The notes beneath the pieces were generated by a model that saw nothing but the letters and a program-made list of their open reading frames with translations, was not told where the DNA came from and ran no database searches. The position numbers and the translations under genes are program-made. This document shows positions 61,579 to 64,000 of a stretch of DNA of 64,000 nucleotides, in pieces (position 1 is the stretch's first letter; each line of letters begins with the position of its first letter). The DNA comes from VXNJ01 sp009840625 (GTDB lineage: Bacteria > Chloroflexota > UBA11872 > VXNJ01): positions 1,426,001 to 1,490,000 of the forward strand of contig OZ242304.1 of assembly GCA_965207915.1 (NCBI GenBank), written 5' to 3'.

Positions 61579-62172
61579 GCCGGTCTCGGTGCGCCTGACG
61601 ATCTGGTCCACGATCCCGTAGTCGAGCGCCTCGTCGGCGCTCATCCAGTAATCGTGCTCGGTGTCTTCCCTGATCTTGTTCTTGGCCTGGCCGGTGTGGG
61701 TGACCAGGACGTCCTCGATGCGGTGCCGGACCCGCACGATCTCGCGCGCCGCGATCTCCAGGTCGGATGAGGTCATGTGCCCCGGAATCGACTGCGAGGG
61801 CTGGTGAATCAGGACGCTGGAATGCGGCAGCGCGAAGCGCTTGCCCTTCTCGCCGCCGGCCAGCAGCACGCAGGCGATGCTGGCCGCGATCCCGGTGCAG
61901 AAGGTCTGGATCTGCGGCTTGATGTACTGCATCGTGTCGTAGATCGCCATGCCGGCCGTCACCGACCCGCCGGGCGAATTGATGTACATCGAAATGTCGC
62001 GGTCGGGATCCTCGCTCTGCAGCAGCAGCAGCTGGGCCACGATCGTATTGGCCAGGGTGTCGTCGACCGGCGAGCCCACGAATATGATCCGATCGCGCAG
62101 CAGACGCGAGTAAATGTCCATCCCACGCTCGCCACGCTCGGTGGTCTCGATCACATAGGGAATCAGGGTCAT
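61576..62172 (-). CDS. clpP: Clp protease proteolytic subunit ClpP, copy 2 (next to tig)
   Basis: The 198-residue product is identical to copy 1, with Ser98/His123/Asp174 intact. The start is taken as the same ATG as in copy 1; an open frame upstream to 62295 only reflects read-through into tig. It lies 79 bases after the tig stop on the same strand, the canonical tig-clpP order. The stop is TAG, formed at the junction with the insert. Whether both copies are expressed cannot be told. Confidence 0.94.
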   Translation of the reverse strand: MTLIPYVIETTERGERGMDIYSRLLRDRIIFVGSPVDDTLANTIVAQLLLLQSEDPDRDISMYINSPGGSVTAGMAIYDTMQYIKPQIQTFCTGIAASIACVLLAGGEKGKRFALPHSSVLIHQPSQSIPGHMTSSDLEIAAREIVRVRHRIEDVLVTHTGQAKNKIREDTEHDYWMSADEALDYGIVDQIVRRTETG

Positions 62173-62280
62173 AAGGATTACGGGTCCCCGTAACTTGAAG
62201 GGCGCGGCAGGCCCCCGCTGGCCGGCCCGCAGGCCGATCGGGCGCCCCAGATTATCCGCCCCCGGCGGCCTCCGATTGGT
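61578..62280. repeat. 703-bp direct repeat, copy 2
   Basis: Partner of 59114-59816. This copy retains the complete junction with tig, showing that the repeat unit contains the tig 3' end, and so is likely the ancestral upstream part of the cluster. Confidence 0.9.
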
Positions 62281-63649
62281 CGGAGTCGGGGTCATCGGCC
62301 GGGGCTTCCGACCCTGATTGTTCGCCCTCGGCGCCGAGCGGATCCTGGACGTTGACCTCTTCCAGGAGCTGGTCGAGGACCCTTTCTTGGAGGATCTGCC
62401 CGGCCAGGCTTTCGATCCCCATCTGGTTCAGGTAGTGATTGCGCAGCGCTTCCTGTTCGCCCGCGGGGTAGGAAGCGAACATCTCGGTCAGCCGCATTTC
62501 AACGTCTTGGGCGCCAACTTCTATCTCCCGGGCGCTGGCGAATTCGCGGATCGTCAGCGAATTGCGGATCATGTCCTCGGCGTCCTCGTGGGCCTGCTGA
62601 CGGAAGGATTCGTCGTCCATCCCGCGCTGGGCCAGGAAGGTCTCCAGGGCCATGCCGCGCCGGGTCAGGTCGGCCACCCGCGCCTCCAGGAGCTGATGGG
62701 CCTGGTTGCGGACCAGTCGTTCGGCGATCGTGAAATCGGACTTGTCGATCAGGGCCGCCAGGGCCTCGTTCTGCAGTCGTGAACGGTCTTCGCGCTCGCG
62801 GTAATCGGTCATCTCCTCGCGCATCTGATCACGCAGTTCTTCGACGCTCTCAACCTCCGAGACCGAGGCCGCGAACTCATCGTTCAGTTCCGGCAGGGTG
62901 CGCTCGGTCAACCCGACCAGTTTGACCCGGTATTCGGCGCTTTTGCCGGCCACCGCCGCGATTGGCGAGGAATCGGAATAGGCGAGTTCGAACTCCTTCT
63001 CGTCGCCGATCCGCATGCCCAGGACCTGGTCCGCGAATCCATCGGCAAATCCCGGATTGGACATGCTGACCGCCAGGCCCTCGCGCTCGATCCGGTCTTC
63101 CCCGTCGACACGCTCGCGAAAGTCGAAGCGGGCGATGTCCTCGCCGCCAAGTTCGCGCTCGGAGTCCTCGATGTCGACCATCTCGGCGCGACTGGAGCGG
63201 ATCGCCTCCAACTGCTGGACAATCTCCTCCTCGCCCACCTCGATCGTGCGGCGGCGCAGGCTGATGGTGCGGGCGTTGCCCAAGGTAACCGTCGGAACCA
63301 GCGGGACCGTGCCCGAATAGGTGAACGTGCGCGAGAAATCTAGTTCGCCTTCGCCGGAATCCGGATATTCGAACTCGGGCTGGTCGGCCATCTCCAGGTC
63401 TTGCTCGGCCAGGGCGCGGTCGAAGGTGCGCGGTACCAGGCGTTCGATCGCATCGAGTTTGATCGCCGCTTCTCCGAACAACCGCTCGACCACCCGCGGA
63501 GGCGCCTTGCCGGGTCGGAATCCGGGTATTTTCTGGCGCTGGGCGATGCGACGGGCAGCGTTCTGATACTCGCGCTGCAGGTCCTCGACCGGTATTTCAA
63601 TCGTCAGCTTGGCGGTGCCGTCGCCAATCAATTCGCTGGAAGAGGGCAA
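62252..63649 (-). CDS. tig: Trigger factor
   Basis: 465 residues, ribosome-associated chaperone and peptidyl-prolyl isomerase. The ribosome-binding signature is GFRPGKAPP in the N-terminal domain (RIAQRQKIPGFRPGKAPP), followed by a PPIase-like middle domain (from about 150) and helical C-terminal arms. The tail is acidic and Ser/Glu/Asp-rich, ending EAAGGG within the repeated segment. It sits directly upstream of clpP copy 2 on the same strand, the usual tig-clpP-clpX order. Confidence 0.95.
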   Translation of the reverse strand: MPSSSELIGDGTAKLTIEIPVEDLQREYQNAARRIAQRQKIPGFRPGKAPPRVVERLFGEAAIKLDAIERLVPRTFDRALAEQDLEMADQPEFEYPDSGEGELDFSRTFTYSGTVPLVPTVTLGNARTISLRRRTIEVGEEEIVQQLEAIRSSRAEMVDIEDSERELGGEDIARFDFRERVDGEDRIEREGLAVSMSNPGFADGFADQVLGMRIGDEKEFELAYSDSSPIAAVAGKSAEYRVKLVGLTERTLPELNDEFAASVSEVESVEELRDQMREEMTDYREREDRSRLQNEALAALIDKSDFTIAERLVRNQAHQLLEARVADLTRRGMALETFLAQRGMDDESFRQQAHEDAEDMIRNSLTIREFASAREIEVGAQDVEMRLTEMFASYPAGEQEALRNHYLNQMGIESLAGQILQERVLDQLLEEVNVQDPLGAEGEQSGSEAPADDPDSDQSEAAGGG

Positions 63650-63704
63650 GGTTCCACCTTGGGGTAAGTCGGGGTTGAGGCGCCAATGGGCGCTAGCGGT
63701 TACC

Positions 63705-63780
63705 TGGAGCGGAAGACGGGACTCGGACCCGCGACCTTCTCCTTGGCAAGGAGACGCTCTACCAACTGAGCTACTTCCGC
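63705..63780 (-). tRNA. tRNA-Gly (GCC anticodon), CCA encoded
   Basis: Read on the minus strand from 63780, the RNA begins GCGGAAGTAGCTCAGTTGG. The acceptor stem pairs GCGGAAG with CTTCCGC, the anticodon stem TCTCC/GGAGA encloses TTGCCAA with anticodon GCC, and the T-arm has GGTCCGAGTCC. Discriminator T is followed by an encoded CCA. It lies upstream of tig. Confidence 0.95.
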
Positions 63781-63911
63781 GCTCTTCTGGAGACGAAACA
63801 AAGTCTATATAAAGTTTCCGGACCCGGCCGGGCGCGCGGGCCGGTCGGACCGGTCGGCGGATAATGTTGGCGGTGCGCCTAAATCATGTGGAAGTAAGGG
63901 ACGCGGCGAGG

Positions 63912-64000
63912 ATGAGGACAGCCTATCTGGTGCTTGGTGCGGTGCTGCTCGTAACCGCGGCGGCGGCCTGGGTTCTCTGGGTCATCACCCCGCTGATTCA
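63912..64000 (+). CDS. N-terminal part of a membrane or exported protein (runs off the window)
   Basis: ATG 63912, preceded by AAGGGA about ten bases upstream, opens a frame to the window end. The 29 visible residues are RTAYLVLGAVLLVTAAAAWV followed by LWVITPLI, a single hydrophobic helix that could be a signal anchor. Too little is visible for a family call. Confidence 0.5.
   Translation, partial: MRTAYLVLGAVLLVTAAAAWVLWVITPLI

Noticed and set aside
62173..62295. Extended N-terminus for ClpP copy 2
   Set aside because: The extra 41 codons lie in the intergenic and tig region; copy 1, with the same local sequence, has no corresponding start.

Overview
The window is a mostly GC-rich bacterial chromosome segment with many TTG and GTG starts, single-piece tmRNA and the usual tig/clpP/clpX, rpsP/khpA/trmD, murD and aroC housekeeping genes. 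The accessory content is three sulfatases, a xanthine-dehydrogenase-type molybdenum hydroxylase, a PhyH dioxygenase, alpha/beta hydrolases and MFS/ABC transporters. Together this resembles marine or host-associated Chloroflexota such as SAR202. That assignment is inference from gene content only; no rRNA is present to confirm it.

Layout. 1-3591: tail of a DUF2203 protein and a class I ribonucleotide reductase large subunit whose 5' third is AT-richer than the rest. 3680-6635: HAD phosphatase, M20 peptidase, a small protein and a TauE-like permease. 6636-8432: an AT-richer stretch with two small genes and a perfect palindrome. 8484-12351: a leftward sulfatase-aroC-MFS operon. 12534-16489: a rightward three-subunit molybdenum hydroxylase operon with a MoaD-like protein. 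16486-20128: NAD-dependent dehydrogenase, cupin-like protein, DUF2461, alpha/beta hydrolase and an acyl carrier protein. 20163-21704: an IS110 transposase with a hairpin-forming upstream region. 21902-26293: a 1463-residue secreted LRR protein. 26601-34642: a second sulfatase, a complete IS21-family element (6-bp target duplication), then a MarR-regulated ABC exporter. 34643-40781: an AT-richer island that looks like a defence locus: a DUF262 relic, a DUF5131/TcmP pair, and an overlapping triad of HExxH metalloprotease, small protein and UvrD-like helicase. 40782-45828: second ABC exporter, third sulfatase, PhyH dioxygenase. 45881-47475: an IS1182-family element inserted exactly at the bL25 stop codon. 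47472-57803: translation genes, a GroEL-like chaperonin, murD, an esterase, a SWIM protein, tmRNA and a flippase-like protein. 57800-63780: clpX, clpP, a DegT aminotransferase, an ATPase relic, a second identical clpP, tig and tRNA-Gly.

The most unusual points are (1) the triad at 37198-40479 in the AT-rich island, next to a DUF5131/TcmP pair; (2) a 703-bp direct repeat carrying all of clpP, which splits the tig-clpP-clpX cluster around a 1.76-kb insert; (3) the precise IS boundaries, including one element whose CTAG target duplication restores a ribosomal-protein stop codon; and (4) the twofold internal architecture of the LRR protein. All functional statements rest on reading motifs by eye; no database search was possible.
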